Part shown: positions 1-8,558 of the stretch, in pieces
Layout of the letters: each line of letters starts with the position of its first letter
Position numbering within the stretch: position 1 is the first letter of the stretch
Source: an uncultured Verrucomicrobiota bacterium
GTDB lineage: Bacteria > Verrucomicrobiota > Verrucomicrobiia > Opitutales > Opitutaceae
NCBI GenBank assembly: GCA_903898675.1
Contig: CAIUGM010000010.1
Coordinates: 1-64,000, forward strand
Length of the DNA stretch: 64,000 bases
Direction: 5' to 3'
The notes under the pieces: generated by a model
Told to the model about the DNA's origin: nothing
The model's database searches: none
Seen by the model: the letters and a program-made list of their open reading frames with translations, nothing else
Program-made: the position numbers and the translations under genes

Positions 1-152
1 CGCGAGATCCGCTCCATCTCGGCCAGGGCGGTGGAATCCTGGCTCACGTTTTGCAGGCGGTAGCCGATCCCGTGCTCGGATAGAAAATCGATGACCTCCG
101 TGCACCAGGGGCAGCCGGTCTTTACGTAGAGGATGGGGAGGGGCTCTTTCAT
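1..152 (-). CDS. Glutaredoxin-family protein, C-terminus outside window
   Basis: Thiol-disulfide oxidoreductase of the glutaredoxin/thioredoxin fold, cut by the window edge so only about 50 N-terminal residues are visible. The sequence starts with a beta strand (LPILYVKTG) that runs directly into a CPWC redox motif at residues 14-17, then a helix (TEVIDFLSEHGIGYRL), the usual glutaredoxin layout. CPWC rather than CPYC is common in NrdH/GrxC-like proteins. It is cytosolic, with no signal peptide. The ATG is the first in frame and leaves an 88-bp gap to the engB stop. Class is inferred from the motif and the strand-CxxC-helix order only; the missing C-terminal half should carry the cis-Pro and GG glutathione motifs that would settle it. 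Confidence 0.8.
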   Translation of the reverse strand, partial: MKEPLPILYVKTGCPWCTEVIDFLSEHGIGYRLQNVSQDSTALAEMERIS

Positions 153-240
153 GGGTGTTATGACCGGCGTCGCCTGACGCGGTTCGGTCGCATTCGGTCA
201 GGCTTGCTCGGATTGGCGCCCAAGGTGTCGCGGCGGTGGC

Positions 241-936
241 TCATTCCAGATCATCGCCGTCCTCGGTGTCACCGTAGGCCGCCGCGGCCGGGTGCGGTGG
301 CTCAAGCATCGGCTCGGCGGGACTGGAAGGCTTGGCGGCCTTGTTTTTGGCCATGCTCTGCTCGATGAACGCGAGGATTTCCGACCGGCCGCTGCGGGTG
401 GTGGCGGAGCTGGCGAAGGTCGGCGGCCGCTCGTCGGTCGAGAGGGCCATCGCCTGGCGGAACAGCTCGATCGTGTTGCGGGTGGTCTGGGCCGCCTGCT
501 TGTCGATCTTGGTAAAGATCAGGGCGAAGGGCAGCTCGTGCGTGCCAAGCCAGTGGACAAACTTGAGGTCCATTTCCTGCGGGGGCAGGCGGGAGTCGAT
601 CAGGGCGAACACGCGCCGGAGGTTCGGCCGGTTCCCGAGATAATCGCGGACCGCCGTGTTGAACTCCAGCCGGTCCTCGCGCGCGACCTTCGCGTAGCCG
701 TAACCGGGCAGGTCGACCAGGCTCCAGGTGTTGTTGATCGTGAAGAAATTGATCAGCTTCGTTTTCCCGGGCAGGTCGGAGACCTTCGCGAGGTCCTTTT
801 TTTCGGCCAGCAGGTTGATCAGGGAGGATTTGCCGACATTCGAGCGGCCGATGAAGGCGAATTCGGGCAGGGCCGACACCGGGCAGGAGCGGAGGTCGGG
901 TGCGCTGGTCGCAAAGGTGGCGGATTTGATCTTCAT
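241..936 (-). CDS. engB: Ribosome biogenesis GTPase EngB (YsxC/YihA)
   Basis: TRAFAC-class GTPase needed for late assembly of the 50S ribosomal subunit in the cytosol. All GTPase motifs are visible: G1 P-loop GRSNVGKS (residues 30-37), G2 region around GKTKLINFF, G3 DLPGYGYAKV with the EngB-specific GYG, G4 TKID and G5 SSATTRSG. The protein is 231 residues from this ATG; the extra length over a typical EngB (about 200) is an Ala/Pro- and Asp/Glu-rich tail of roughly 25 residues that looks disordered. An upstream in-frame TTG would add 14 residues but the ATG places the first strand normally. It follows the flavin monooxygenase on the same strand with a 229-bp gap containing a palindrome, so it is probably transcribed alone. 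Confidence 0.95.
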   Translation of the reverse strand: MKIKSATFATSAPDLRSCPVSALPEFAFIGRSNVGKSSLINLLAEKKDLAKVSDLPGKTKLINFFTINNTWSLVDLPGYGYAKVAREDRLEFNTAVRDYLGNRPNLRRVFALIDSRLPPQEMDLKFVHWLGTHELPFALIFTKIDKQAAQTTRNTIELFRQAMALSTDERPPTFASSATTRSGRSEILAFIEQSMAKNKAAKPSSPAEPMLEPPHPAAAAYGDTEDGDDLE

Positions 937-1108
937 GGGTTCGGGCGTCCGGCCAACCGGACTGGCCGCAGGCGCCAACGATCAGCCGACAGCCCGGAGA
1001 ATCGCTAAAACCCGGCCGGACGGAAGCCCCGAATGCTCCGTTGCCCTGGCCAAACGTGCCCCGTGCCCCCATCTCCGGGGCGCGACCGCAGGACCCTGAA
1101 TCCCCAAA

Positions 1109-1135
1109 CACTTGTCACTTATTAAGTGACAAGTG
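1109..1135. repeat. Perfect 12-bp palindrome with ATT loop
   Basis: Arms CACTTGTCACTT and AAGTGACAAGTG enclose ATT. It lies just downstream of the flavin monooxygenase stop on the minus strand, where a terminator would be expected, but has no T-run on either side. Its core GTCACTT-ATT-AAGTGAC recurs with compensatory changes elsewhere in the window. Confidence 0.8.
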
Positions 1136-1165
1136 GGTCGGGGCGGTGGGGCCTGGACCACGGGG

Positions 1166-2155
1166 TCAGAGTGCGTCTCGGATTCCCGCAACCAGCTCGA
1201 AGGATTGTACGCGGGCGGCGTGATCGTAGATCGCGGCGGTGATCATCAGCTCGTCGACTTTCGTGCGCTGGAGAAAGGCCGCGAGCCCGCGCTGCACGGT
1301 CTCGGGCGACCCGACCACGGCCTCGCTGAAGGTGTGCTCGACATTGGCCTTTTCGAACGGGGTCCAGAGTCCGTCCATGCTGTCGACCGGCGGAGGCAGC
1401 GGACCGGGCGTGCCGCGGCGCAGCTTCAGGAAATTTTGCTGGAGCGAAGTCATCAGCCGCTGCGCGGCCGTATCCGTCTCGGCCGCGATGACGCCGATGG
1501 CGGCCATGGCGTAGGGTTTTTTCAACGTGGGGGACGGACGGAAGTCATGCCGGTAAATCGCCAGCGCCTGGTCGAGGTGGTCCGGCGCGAAGTGGGAGGC
1601 AAACGCAAAGGGCAGGCCGAGCGCCGCCGCGAGCTGCGCGCTGAACAGGCTCGAGCCGAGCAGCCAGATCGGAATGGCGAGGCCGCCGCCCGGCACCGCC
1701 TGCACGACCTGTCCCGGCACGACCGGATGGAAATAGGCCTGCAGTTCCTGCACGTCCTGTGGAAACGTGTCGGCGGAATCAAGTGCGCCGCGGCGCAGGG
1801 CCCGGGCCGTGGGCTGGTCGGTGCCCGGCGCGCGGCCGAGCCCGAGGTCGATGCGGCCGGGGAAAAGCGATTCCAGCGTGCCGAACTGCTCGGCGATCAC
1901 GAGCGGCGCATGGTTGGGCAGCATGATGCCGCCCGAGCCGACGCGGATGGTGGAGGTGCCGGCCGCGACATGGCCGATGACCACGGCCGTCGCCGCGCTG
2001 GCAATCCCGGGCATGTTGTGGTGCTCGGCCAGCCAGAAGCGCCGGTAGCCGAGCCGTTCGGCATGCCGGGCCAGATCCCGCGACCGGTTCAGGGCATCGG
2101 CCACGGTGCCGCCCTGGATGATCGTGGACAGGTCGAGAACGGAAAAAGGAACCAT
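1166..2155 (-). CDS. LLM-class flavin-dependent oxidoreductase
   Basis: Bacterial-luciferase-like monooxygenase expected to use reduced FMN from a separate reductase to oxidise an unknown organic substrate. The whole 329-residue protein is one TIM-barrel domain. Diagnostic stretches are the N-terminal FSVLDLSTI strand, [14 protein letters not shown] (residues about 40-53), [20 protein letters not shown] and the [18 protein letters not shown] segment, all characteristic of the YhbW-like subgroup of single-component luciferase-like proteins. Length is normal for the subgroup (320-340). No signal peptide. The ATG is preceded by a 150-bp gap shared with the divergently transcribed DUF4337 gene. 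Substrate cannot be told from sequence. Confidence 0.9.
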   Translation of the reverse strand: MVPFSVLDLSTIIQGGTVADALNRSRDLARHAERLGYRRFWLAEHHNMPGIASAATAVVIGHVAAGTSTIRVGSGGIMLPNHAPLVIAEQFGTLESLFPGRIDLGLGRAPGTDQPTARALRRGALDSADTFPQDVQELQAYFHPVVPGQVVQAVPGGGLAIPIWLLGSSLFSAQLAAALGLPFAFASHFAPDHLDQALAIYRHDFRPSPTLKKPYAMAAIGVIAAETDTAAQRLMTSLQQNFLKLRRGTPGPLPPPVDSMDGLWTPFEKANVEHTFSEAVVGSPETVQRGLAAFLQRTKVDELMITAAIYDHAARVQSFELVAGIRDAL

Positions 2156-2307
2156 CAGCCAGACAGTGCGCAGGTGAGGGTGATTTTCCAGCGGTGGCGC
2201 GGTTTATCTCCAGTCAAAGTGTAAAAGCGGCCGGGCCCATTTTTTGTCAGGGTGAACGTGACAAACGGAAAAAACTTCCTATCTACTGGCGGTCTATTTT
2301 CAAAAAC

Positions 2308-2916
2308 ATGAGCACCGACCTGAACGAACTCAATGCCCTCGTCGCAACCCTCAAGGCCGACCAGCTGGCCCAGAAGGAAAAAGAGAAGCGCGATGCGTGG
2401 ACCAAGTACGTGTCCCTCTCGATGATCTGCCTCGCGGTCCTCGCGGCGATTGCGACCCAGAAGGGCGCCGGTTTTTCGTCCGCGACGATGAAGCAGCTGA
2501 ACGAGGCGACATACAATCAGGCCCTGGCCTCGGATGAATGGGCCCATTATCAGTCCAAGGGAATCAAGCAGAGTATCTTTGAGCAGGAGCGCGACCGGCT
2601 GATCGCGGCGGGCGCGACCATCGAACCCAAGCTGGCCGCGGACTTGGCGGCCAAGGTGGAGCACTACGAGTCGGACAAGCGAGATATCACCAAGATAGCG
2701 AAGGGATTTGAAGCCAAGCGGGACGCCGCGCGCGAACTTTCCGCCCAGTATGCCAAACGCGGTCAGGACATGGGGCTTTCCACGACTTTTTTCCAGATTG
2801 CGATCGCCCTCGGTGGCGTGTGCCTCGTCGTGAAGAAACGCTGGCTCTGGTACGTCTCGATGTCGACCGGACTCCTCGCGGCCCTGCAGATGTTCAATGT
2901 GCTCCTGATGCATTGA
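2308..2916 (+). CDS. DUF4337 membrane protein
   Basis: A 202-residue protein of the DUF4337 family, function unknown. The start is an ATG after a short A-rich leader. Layout: a charged N-terminal helix (residues 1-30, KADQLAQKEKEKRDAWTKY), a first membrane helix (about 31-47, VSLSMICLAVLAAIATQ), a soluble coiled-coil-like middle containing the family hallmark WAHYQSKGIKQSIFEQ, and two closely spaced C-terminal membrane helices (FFQIAIALGGVCLVV and WYVSMSTGLLAALQMFNVLLM). It is likely an inner-membrane protein with most of its mass on one side. It stands alone, divergent from the flavin monooxygenase and 163 bp ahead of the GH2 gene. Confidence 0.85.
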   Translation: MSTDLNELNALVATLKADQLAQKEKEKRDAWTKYVSLSMICLAVLAAIATQKGAGFSSATMKQLNEATYNQALASDEWAHYQSKGIKQSIFEQERDRLIAAGATIEPKLAADLAAKVEHYESDKRDITKIAKGFEAKRDAARELSAQYAKRGQDMGLSTTFFQIAIALGGVCLVVKKRWLWYVSMSTGLLAALQMFNVLLMH

Positions 2917-3079
2917 AGGTGGGCGGGGTGCAGGCCTGATGCCGGGAAGCAGCGCGCTTGCGCTACGAATGGCGGGATCGTTTGCGGATAGATTTGTCCG
3001 GACTTGCTCCCGGGTTTGTACGCATATTTTGCCCCCGGACTCTGCTTGCGCGGGTGACATTCCTTGTTAGCTATGAATC

Positions 3080-5950
3080 ATGAAGGTTTCTACCCCCCGG
3101 ATTGTCCTGCCCTTTATTTTGTTCTGCGCTGCGGTCCTGGCCGCTCCCGGCGAAACGGCGCCGCGCAGCCGCCAGCTCCTCGATTTCGGCTGGAAGTTCC
3201 ATCTCGGGAACGAGTGGGGCATCGCCCAGAACCTCGCCAAGTCCGGCACCGGCTACGGCCCGGCGAGCGCCGCGTTCAGCGACTCGAGCTGGCGCCGCAT
3301 CGACCTGCCGCACGACTGGGCGATCGAGCTGCCGTTCGATCCCAAGGCCGACACTTCCCACGGCTTCCGGGCGATCGGCCCGGGGTTTGAGCAGAACAGC
3401 ACGGCCTGGTACCGCCGCACATTCGAGCTGCCGGCCACGGCCGCGGACGGACGCGTCTGGCTGGAATTCGACGGCGTGTTCCGTGACGCCACGGTCTTCG
3501 TCAACGGCTGGGCCGTCGGCCACCATGAAGGCGGCTACAACGGTTTCCGCTACGACATCACCGATGTCGTCGAGGCCGGGGGCAGGAATGTCGTCGCGGT
3601 CAAGGTCGACGCGTCGCAGTTCGAGGGCTGGTTCTACGAGGGCGCCGGCATTTACCGGCACGTGTGGCTGGTGCAGACCGCCCCGCTGGCCATCGCGCCT
3701 GACGGCGTGTTCGTCTTCAGCCGGTTCAAGGATAACATTCCTTCCGGCCCGGCGGCGGTCCACCTGCAGACCCGCCTGTTGAACAGCGGCAAAATGCCCG
3801 CCGACGCGACGGTATCGTGGGAGATCATGGCGCCGGACGGCAAGTCCGTGGCCACCGGGCAGGCCGCCGCCCGGGCTGAGGCAGGCGTCGCCCTCGATGT
3901 GGCGCAAACCGTGCCGGTCGCCGCGCCCGAACTCTGGTCGCCCGAGACCCCGCGGCTCTACAAGCTGGTGACGACGGTCGCGCACGCGGGCCGCACCATC
4001 GACCGCGTCGAGACGGAGTTTGGCATCCGCACCTTTGCGTTCGACGCGGACAAGGGATTTTTGCTGAACGGCAAACCTTACCTGATCAAGGGCACCTGCA
4101 ATCACCAGGATCATGCGGGCGTCGGCGCCGCCGTGCCTGACGGGGTGCAGTACTTTCGCATCATGCGCCTGAAGGAAATGGGCACCAACGCGTATCGCAC
4201 GTCCCACAACCCGCCCACGCCTGAACTGCTCGAGGCCTGCGACCGTCTCGGCATGCTGGTCATGGACGAGAACCGCCTGCTGGGCAGCGACAGCCAGAAC
4301 CTGGATCGCTGGGACGAACAGGTCCGCCGCGACCGCAACCACGCGAGCGTGGCGATCTGGTCGATTGGCAATGAGGAGTTCACGACCCAGCGCTCGCCCT
4401 CGGGCGGCCGCGTGGCCGCGGCGATGCAGGCCCTGGTCAAGCGGCTCGATCCCACGCGCCCGGTCACGATCAATTCCGACACCGGCAACGAGTACGTCGG
4501 CGTGAACACCGCCGTCGAGGTCCGCGGCTGGAGCTACCACATCGGCGAGAAAAACATGGACGCCTACCACGCGGCGCATCCCACGCAGCCAAACGTGGGC
4601 AGCGAGCAGGGCAGCACCGTCAGCACGCGCGGCATCTACGCCGACGACAAGGAGCGCGGCTACGTGAGCGCCTACGACGACCACGCGCAGAGCTGGTCCA
4701 ACACGGCCGAGCAGTGGTGGAGCTTTTTCGCCCCCCGGCCGTGGATGTCCGGCGGTTTCATCTGGACCGGCTTCGACTACCGCGGCGAACCGACGCCCTA
4801 CGCGTGGCCCTGCATCAACTCGCACTTCGGCATCTACGACATGTGCGGGTTCCCCAAGGACAACTTCTGGTACTACCTGTCGTGGTGGACGGACGCGCCG
4901 GTGCTGCACCTGCTGCCGCACTGGAACTGGGCGGGCCGCGAGGGCGGCGAGATCGATGTGCGCGCCCTGAGCAACTGCGACGAGGTGGAGCTGTTCCTCA
5001 ACGGCCACAGCCTCGGCCGGCAGGTGATGCCGCGGAATTCCGAGCTGAAATGGAAGGTCTCCTACGCGCCGGGCGTGCTCTCGGCCAAGGGCTACAAGGG
5101 CGGCCAGCTCGTGGCGGAGACGAAGGTCGAGACCACCGGCGAACCTGCCGCCGTGCAGTTGACGGCGGACCGCGCCACGATCAAGGCCGACGGTGAGGAC
5201 GTCTCGATCGTCACGGTCGCGGTCACGGATGACCACGGTCGCATCGTTCCGGTCGCGGGCAACCACCTCGCGTTCGAGCTCACCGGCCCGGGCCGCATCA
5301 TCGGCGTCGGCAACGGCGACCCGAGCTGCCACGAGCCCGATGCCTATTTCTCCGGCCCGACGGTACGCACGACCGCGGTCGACGGCTGGCGCTGGAAAAA
5401 AGTCCCCGATGCCGAGGCGGCCAACCTGCCGGAAGTGGGCGTGACCTATGACGACTCCGCGTGGAGCGCCGTTGACGTGAACAGCGCCAGCGGCCCGCTG
5501 GGCCCGACCGAGCGCGGCGTCTTCCGCACGAAGTTTTCGATCTCCGCCGCGGATCTCGCCGCGCCGGGCGTCGAGCTCTGGTTCGGCAAGATCGACGGCA
5601 ACGGCTTCATCTACCTCAACGGGCAGCGGCTGGGCCTCAGCGGTGACGCCCGCTCCGCCTCGGTTTACGACGTCAAGGCGCTGCTGCATCCCGGTGAGAA
5701 CACCGTCGCGGTGGCCATCGCCAATTGGAACCTGGCCGCCGGCCTGAACAACGGCGTCAAGATCCGGCTGATCGACAACCCTGTGCCGGTGGCCTGGAGT
5801 CGCAGCGTGTTCAACGGCCTGGCCCAGGTCATCATCCGCGCCGGCAAGGAAAGCGGCCCGCTCCAGCTGACGGCGCGCGGCGACGGTTTGAAACCGGCGA
5901 CGGTGACGATCAAGGCCTTGGCGGCCCCCCTGCGGCCGGCGGTGCAGTAA
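3080..5950 (+). CDS. Secreted GH2 beta-galactosidase-like glycosidase (copy 1)
   Basis: Retaining exo-glycosidase of family GH2, probably hydrolysing beta-galactosides or related residues at the cell surface or in the periplasm. A signal peptide occupies residues 1-26. Then come the GH2 sugar-binding jelly roll (about 30-200), an Ig-like domain (about 205-310), and the TIM barrel, whose acid/base is E432 in SIGNEE and nucleophile E509 in VGSEQGS. A DUF4982-type and a BIG-like domain follow (about 620-760; SNCDEVELFLNGHSLG), then a second jelly roll at the C-terminus (about 790-920). The 956-residue length equals that of the second GH2 gene 48 kb away; the two share the barrel and middle domains closely but differ in the C-terminal module. 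A clear terminator follows. Exact substrate is not readable. Confidence 0.93.
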   Translation: MKVSTPRIVLPFILFCAAVLAAPGETAPRSRQLLDFGWKFHLGNEWGIAQNLAKSGTGYGPASAAFSDSSWRRIDLPHDWAIELPFDPKADTSHGFRAIGPGFEQNSTAWYRRTFELPATAADGRVWLEFDGVFRDATVFVNGWAVGHHEGGYNGFRYDITDVVEAGGRNVVAVKVDASQFEGWFYEGAGIYRHVWLVQTAPLAIAPDGVFVFSRFKDNIPSGPAAVHLQTRLLNSGKMPADATVSWEIMAPDGKSVATGQAAARAEAGVALDVAQTVPVAAPELWSPETPRLYKLVTTVAHAGRTIDRVETEFGIRTFAFDADKGFLLNGKPYLIKGTCNHQDHAGVGAAVPDGVQYFRIMRLKEMGTNAYRTSHNPPTPELLEACDRLGMLVMDENRLLGSDSQNLDRWDEQVRRDRNHASVAIWSIGNEEFTTQRSPSGGRVAAAMQALVKRLDPTRPVTINSDTGNEYVGVNTAVEVRGWSYHIGEKNMDAYHAAHPTQPNVGSEQGSTVSTRGIYADDKERGYVSAYDDHAQSWSNTAEQWWSFFAPRPWMSGGFIWTGFDYRGEPTPYAWPCINSHFGIYDMCGFPKDNFWYYLSWWTDAPVLHLLPHWNWAGREGGEIDVRALSNCDEVELFLNGHSLGRQVMPRNSELKWKVSYAPGVLSAKGYKGGQLVAETKVETTGEPAAVQLTADRATIKADGEDVSIVTVAVTDDHGRIVPVAGNHLAFELTGPGRIIGVGNGDPSCHEPDAYFSGPTVRTTAVDGWRWKKVPDAEAANLPEVGVTYDDSAWSAVDVNSASGPLGPTERGVFRTKFSISAADLAAPGVELWFGKIDGNGFIYLNGQRLGLSGDARSASVYDVKALLHPGENTVAVAIANWNLAAGLNNGVKIRLIDNPVPVAWSRSVFNGLAQVIIRAGKESGPLQLTARGDGLKPATVTIKALAAPLRPAVQ

Positions 5951-5975
5951 CCCCGTCGCGGTAAGGCGCAGGTGC

Positions 5976-6001
5976 AACCCGGCCTTCCGGCCGGGTTTTT
6001 C
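5976..6001 (+). terminator. Rho-independent terminator after GH2 gene
   Basis: Nine-base-pair stem AACCCGGCC / GGCCGGGTT with a TTCC loop, followed by TTTTTCTTT, 25 bp after the GH2 stop codon. Confidence 0.9.
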
Positions 6002-6142
6002 TTTGGCTGGGCCGGAACGTCTGTCCGGTCGGCCGCAATGGTTAGCGATTTCCGAAGTAGCCGGCCGTTCGCCGGTGTTATGCCCCGCAAACCCGGCGGC
6101 CCGCGGTTGTCCGCGGGTGCTGGCCGGAAGATTCATCCCGTC

Positions 6143-6946
6143 ATGGAAAAAATCACCACGCTCGGACGACAACTGTACGCCATCGCGCTCCTCGGTTATG
6201 GCGCGCTGTTTCTCCTCTACGCGGATGCGGTCGGGCAGCTGGCGCCCTCCTGGCCGGCCTGGCTTCCGGGGCCGCCGCTGGGCGGGTATGGCGCCGGTGC
6301 GTTGCTGCTCGCGGCGGGGCTGGCGATCTTGCTGGGGAAAAAGGCCCGGGTGGCGGCGACGCTGACGGGCACCTTGGTGCTGGGCTGGATCGTCACCCGC
6401 AACCTGCCGCTGATGGTCGCCCATCCCGCCGACATCGGGGCCCGGAACAATGCCGCGGAGGCGTTTGCGATCTGCGCCGGGGCCTGGCTTGCGGCCGGCT
6501 CGCTGACGGGAGAAAAATTTAACCGCGGGAACGGCTGGGGCGCAGGCTTGGCGACACTGGACTGGATCCGACCCGCGGGCCGGTTTTTACTGGCCGGTGC
6601 GCTGGTCTTTTTCGGCCTCGAGCATCTCCAGTTCGCGGGGTATGTCGCCACGCTCGTCCCGGCCTGGATTCCCGGCCCGCTGTTCTGGGCCCGGTTCTGC
6701 GGTGTGGCGCTGCTGGCGGGCGGGGTGGGGATCGCGCTCCGCTGGCCGGCCCGCTGGCCCGCCCTGCTGACCGGCCTGATGATTTTCCTTTTCGGCCTTT
6801 TGGTGAACGCGCCCCGCGTCTCCACCCGGCTGCACAACCCCGATGAATGGACGAGCCTCGTCCACACCCTGGCCTGGAGCGGCGCCGCCCTGCTGTCCGC
6901 CGCTCCATCATCCCGCCGGAAGGAATCACCGGAAGACGTCACCTGA
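6143..6946 (+). CDS. Eight-helix DoxX-like membrane protein with internal duplication
   Basis: A 267-residue, very hydrophobic inner-membrane protein with about eight transmembrane helices. Its two halves look like a tandem duplication of a four-helix DoxX-type unit. Residues about 8-125 contain LGYGALFLLYADAV, APSWPAWLPGPP and GAGALLLAAGLAILL; residues about 140-255 repeat the order with FFGLEHLQFAGYVA, VPAWIPGPLFW and GVALLAGGVGIAL. DoxX-like proteins are often linked to redox or quinone chemistry, but nothing here identifies a substrate. The ATG chosen begins MEKITTLG; longer in-frame extensions are Pro/Gly/Arg-rich and non-membranous. The stop codon lies inside a GTCACCT palindrome that may act as its transcription end. 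Confidence 0.75.
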   Translation: MEKITTLGRQLYAIALLGYGALFLLYADAVGQLAPSWPAWLPGPPLGGYGAGALLLAAGLAILLGKKARVAATLTGTLVLGWIVTRNLPLMVAHPADIGARNNAAEAFAICAGAWLAAGSLTGEKFNRGNGWGAGLATLDWIRPAGRFLLAGALVFFGLEHLQFAGYVATLVPAWIPGPLFWARFCGVALLAGGVGIALRWPARWPALLTGLMIFLFGLLVNAPRVSTRLHNPDEWTSLVHTLAWSGAALLSAAPSSRRKESPEDVT

Positions 6947-6954
6947 TAGGTGAC
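6938..6954. repeat. Palindrome GTCACCT-GAT-AGGTGAC overlapping a stop codon
   Basis: Perfect seven-base arms around GAT. The TGA stop of the upstream membrane-protein gene sits within it. It is the second member of the GTCACYT-N3-RRGTGAC set. Confidence 0.75.
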
Positions 6955-7041
6955 ATGCGACGGGGACGGGAACCGCTTGCGGTGGCGCGTGCGGCCACGT
7001 TGCTGCTTCGCTCCAATGCGGTAAGTTAGCCTGAAACCGGC

Positions 7042-7869
7042 CTACGCGGCGGGCGGGGTCGGCGGGGTCGTGTGTTCCTGGAAGAAGCGGACGACGAGTG
7101 CGGGGGCTTCACTCGGGTAGACATGGCCGTCGGGATGGATCAACGCGACGAAGGGCGCGCCCAGGTTCGAGGCATAAAGCTGGCAGTCCTTCGCCGGCGG
7201 CTCGCCCCAGGGGCGCGGCGTGGCGTCGCAGCCGTTCACCTTGCGCACCTGCGCCATGACGAGTTCCTGCGTCGCAAACGGTGTGATGACATCCTGTTCG
7301 CCCGCAATGTGGAGCACAGGGATTGGCCGGCTGGCCAGGCCGGCGGCGGATTCGCCCGCGGACGGCGCGATGGCCGCGAGGACGCCCGGGCGGGCGGCGG
7401 CCAGCAGATAAGTGAACCCCGCCCCGTTCGAATGCCCCGTGGCGTAGGTGCGCTGGGGGTCGGTCTGGTAACGGCGGCGGACCTCGGCGAGGAGGGCGTC
7501 GAAGAATTTCAGGTCGCGATCAGCCAGCTCGCCGGTCCGGGACTGCCAGCCGCTGTCCAGGCCCTCGGGGTCGGTCCGGCCCGGCGTGGGGAGACCCTCG
7601 GGATAAACGACGACCGCCTCCCGCCAGTTTTCCTGGATGCGAAAGGAAGTCGCGGCATGGTGACCGTTGCTGCCATGGCTATGAAAGCCAAACACCACGG
7701 GCGCGCCTTGCGCGGCGAGTCGGGCCGGCGGATAGATGATCGCGGTGCGCGTGACGCCGTCGATGGTCAGGGCAAGGGTGACCGGCTCCGGAGTCCTGCT
7801 GACCAGGACTTGCAGGGTCAGGACCAGGACGCCGGCGATAAAAATCAATAAGGCGGTGCGGAGGAACAT
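7042..7869 (-). CDS. Secreted PHB-depolymerase/feruloyl-esterase-like hydrolase
   Basis: An alpha/beta-hydrolase of the polyhydroxybutyrate depolymerase / LpqC group (CE1-like), likely cleaving ester bonds of a polymeric or aromatic substrate outside the cytoplasm. Residues 1-24 form an N-terminal membrane anchor or signal segment (LLIFIAGVLVLTLQVLV). The nucleophile elbow is GHSNG with S147; GFHSHGSNGHH (about 61-71) supplies the oxyanion hole; HIAGEQDVITPF probably carries the acid and the C-terminal HPDGHVYP the histidine. Family members usually have HGCxQ where this one has HSHGSNG. It is 275 residues. An upstream in-frame extension of about 95 codons overlaps the DUF983 gene on the opposite strand and is not protein-like, so the ATG before LRTALL is used. 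Confidence 0.87.
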   Translation of the reverse strand: MFLRTALLIFIAGVLVLTLQVLVSRTPEPVTLALTIDGVTRTAIIYPPARLAAQGAPVVFGFHSHGSNGHHAATSFRIQENWREAVVVYPEGLPTPGRTDPEGLDSGWQSRTGELADRDLKFFDALLAEVRRRYQTDPQRTYATGHSNGAGFTYLLAAARPGVLAAIAPSAGESAAGLASRPIPVLHIAGEQDVITPFATQELVMAQVRKVNGCDATPRPWGEPPAKDCQLYASNLGAPFVALIHPDGHVYPSEAPALVVRFFQEHTTPPTPPAA

Positions 7870-8071
7870 GTGCGCGCTATCCCCATGACGCAGCGGGTGC
7901 ACCGAGGTTACGCCGGCCGGAAAATACCCGGGCCGGCTTCGGGCCTTGAGCTTGCGGCGGGTGGGGATCAAGGTGCCCTGGGCCATGCCACTGCTCGCGG
8001 AGGCCGTCGCCGGTTTCCGCCGCACCATGAGTCCGCACCGGACCCCGACGCCCAACCACACCCGAACCCCC

Positions 8072-8473
8072 ATGCAAGTCACTCGCCAGCAGATCGTCAC
8101 GCGGGGCTTCGCCAACCGCTGCTGCAATTGCGGCGCGGACACGCTCTTTAAGCCCGGCACACCCTTCGGCGTGCATGAAGCCTGCGCCAGTTGCGGGATG
8201 AAGTTCGACCGGGGCGAAGGATTTTACCTCGGGCCGCTTGTGATCAACTACGGCGTGACGGTCTTTGGGTTCGTGCTGCCGGTCATTGGCTTTTACGTCT
8301 ACCGCAACCTGAGTGCCGGCATGACCATCGCGCTGGCCGTCGGTGGGGCGATCCTGCTGCCGGTCTTGCTCTACCGTCTGTCGTGGAGCTGGTGGCTGAC
8401 CGGTTACTTTTATTTCCTGCCCACGAAACTGACCGCCAATCGGGACGGCTTGGGCGAGGACTTGGAGGACTGA
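8072..8473 (+). CDS. DUF983 zinc-ribbon membrane protein
   Basis: A 133-residue DUF983 protein: an N-terminal zinc ribbon made by CCNCG (about residues 14-18) and CASCG (about 37-41), then two or three membrane helices (VINYGVTVFGFVLPVIGFYV, MTIALAVGGAILLPVLLY, LSWSWWLTGYFYFL). The family is widespread in alphaproteobacteria, Bacteroidetes and Verrucomicrobia and its role is not established; some members sit near cytochrome oxidase genes, which is not the case here. The ATG before QVTRQQ puts the ribbon at the usual distance; an upstream Met adds a Pro/Thr-rich stretch. It is divergent from the esterase and converges on the RDDR protein gene through a shared terminator. Confidence 0.85.
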   Translation: MQVTRQQIVTRGFANRCCNCGADTLFKPGTPFGVHEACASCGMKFDRGEGFYLGPLVINYGVTVFGFVLPVIGFYVYRNLSAGMTIALAVGGAILLPVLLYRLSWSWWLTGYFYFLPTKLTANRDGLGEDLED

Positions 8474-8527
8474 GGCTAGCCCTCCAGGTTAAGTCCGCGG
8501 GGACTGGTAGTCCTGCTGCCAAACGAA

Positions 8528-8553
8528 AAGCCCCGGAGTTTGCTCCGGGGCTT
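8528..8553. terminator. Bidirectional terminator between convergent genes
   Basis: Eleven-base-pair stem AAGCCCCGGAG / CTCCGGGGCTT with loop TTTG, flanked by A- and T-rich bases. It serves the DUF983 gene from the left and the RDDR protein gene from the right. Confidence 0.85.
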
Positions 8554-8558
8554 GCTTG

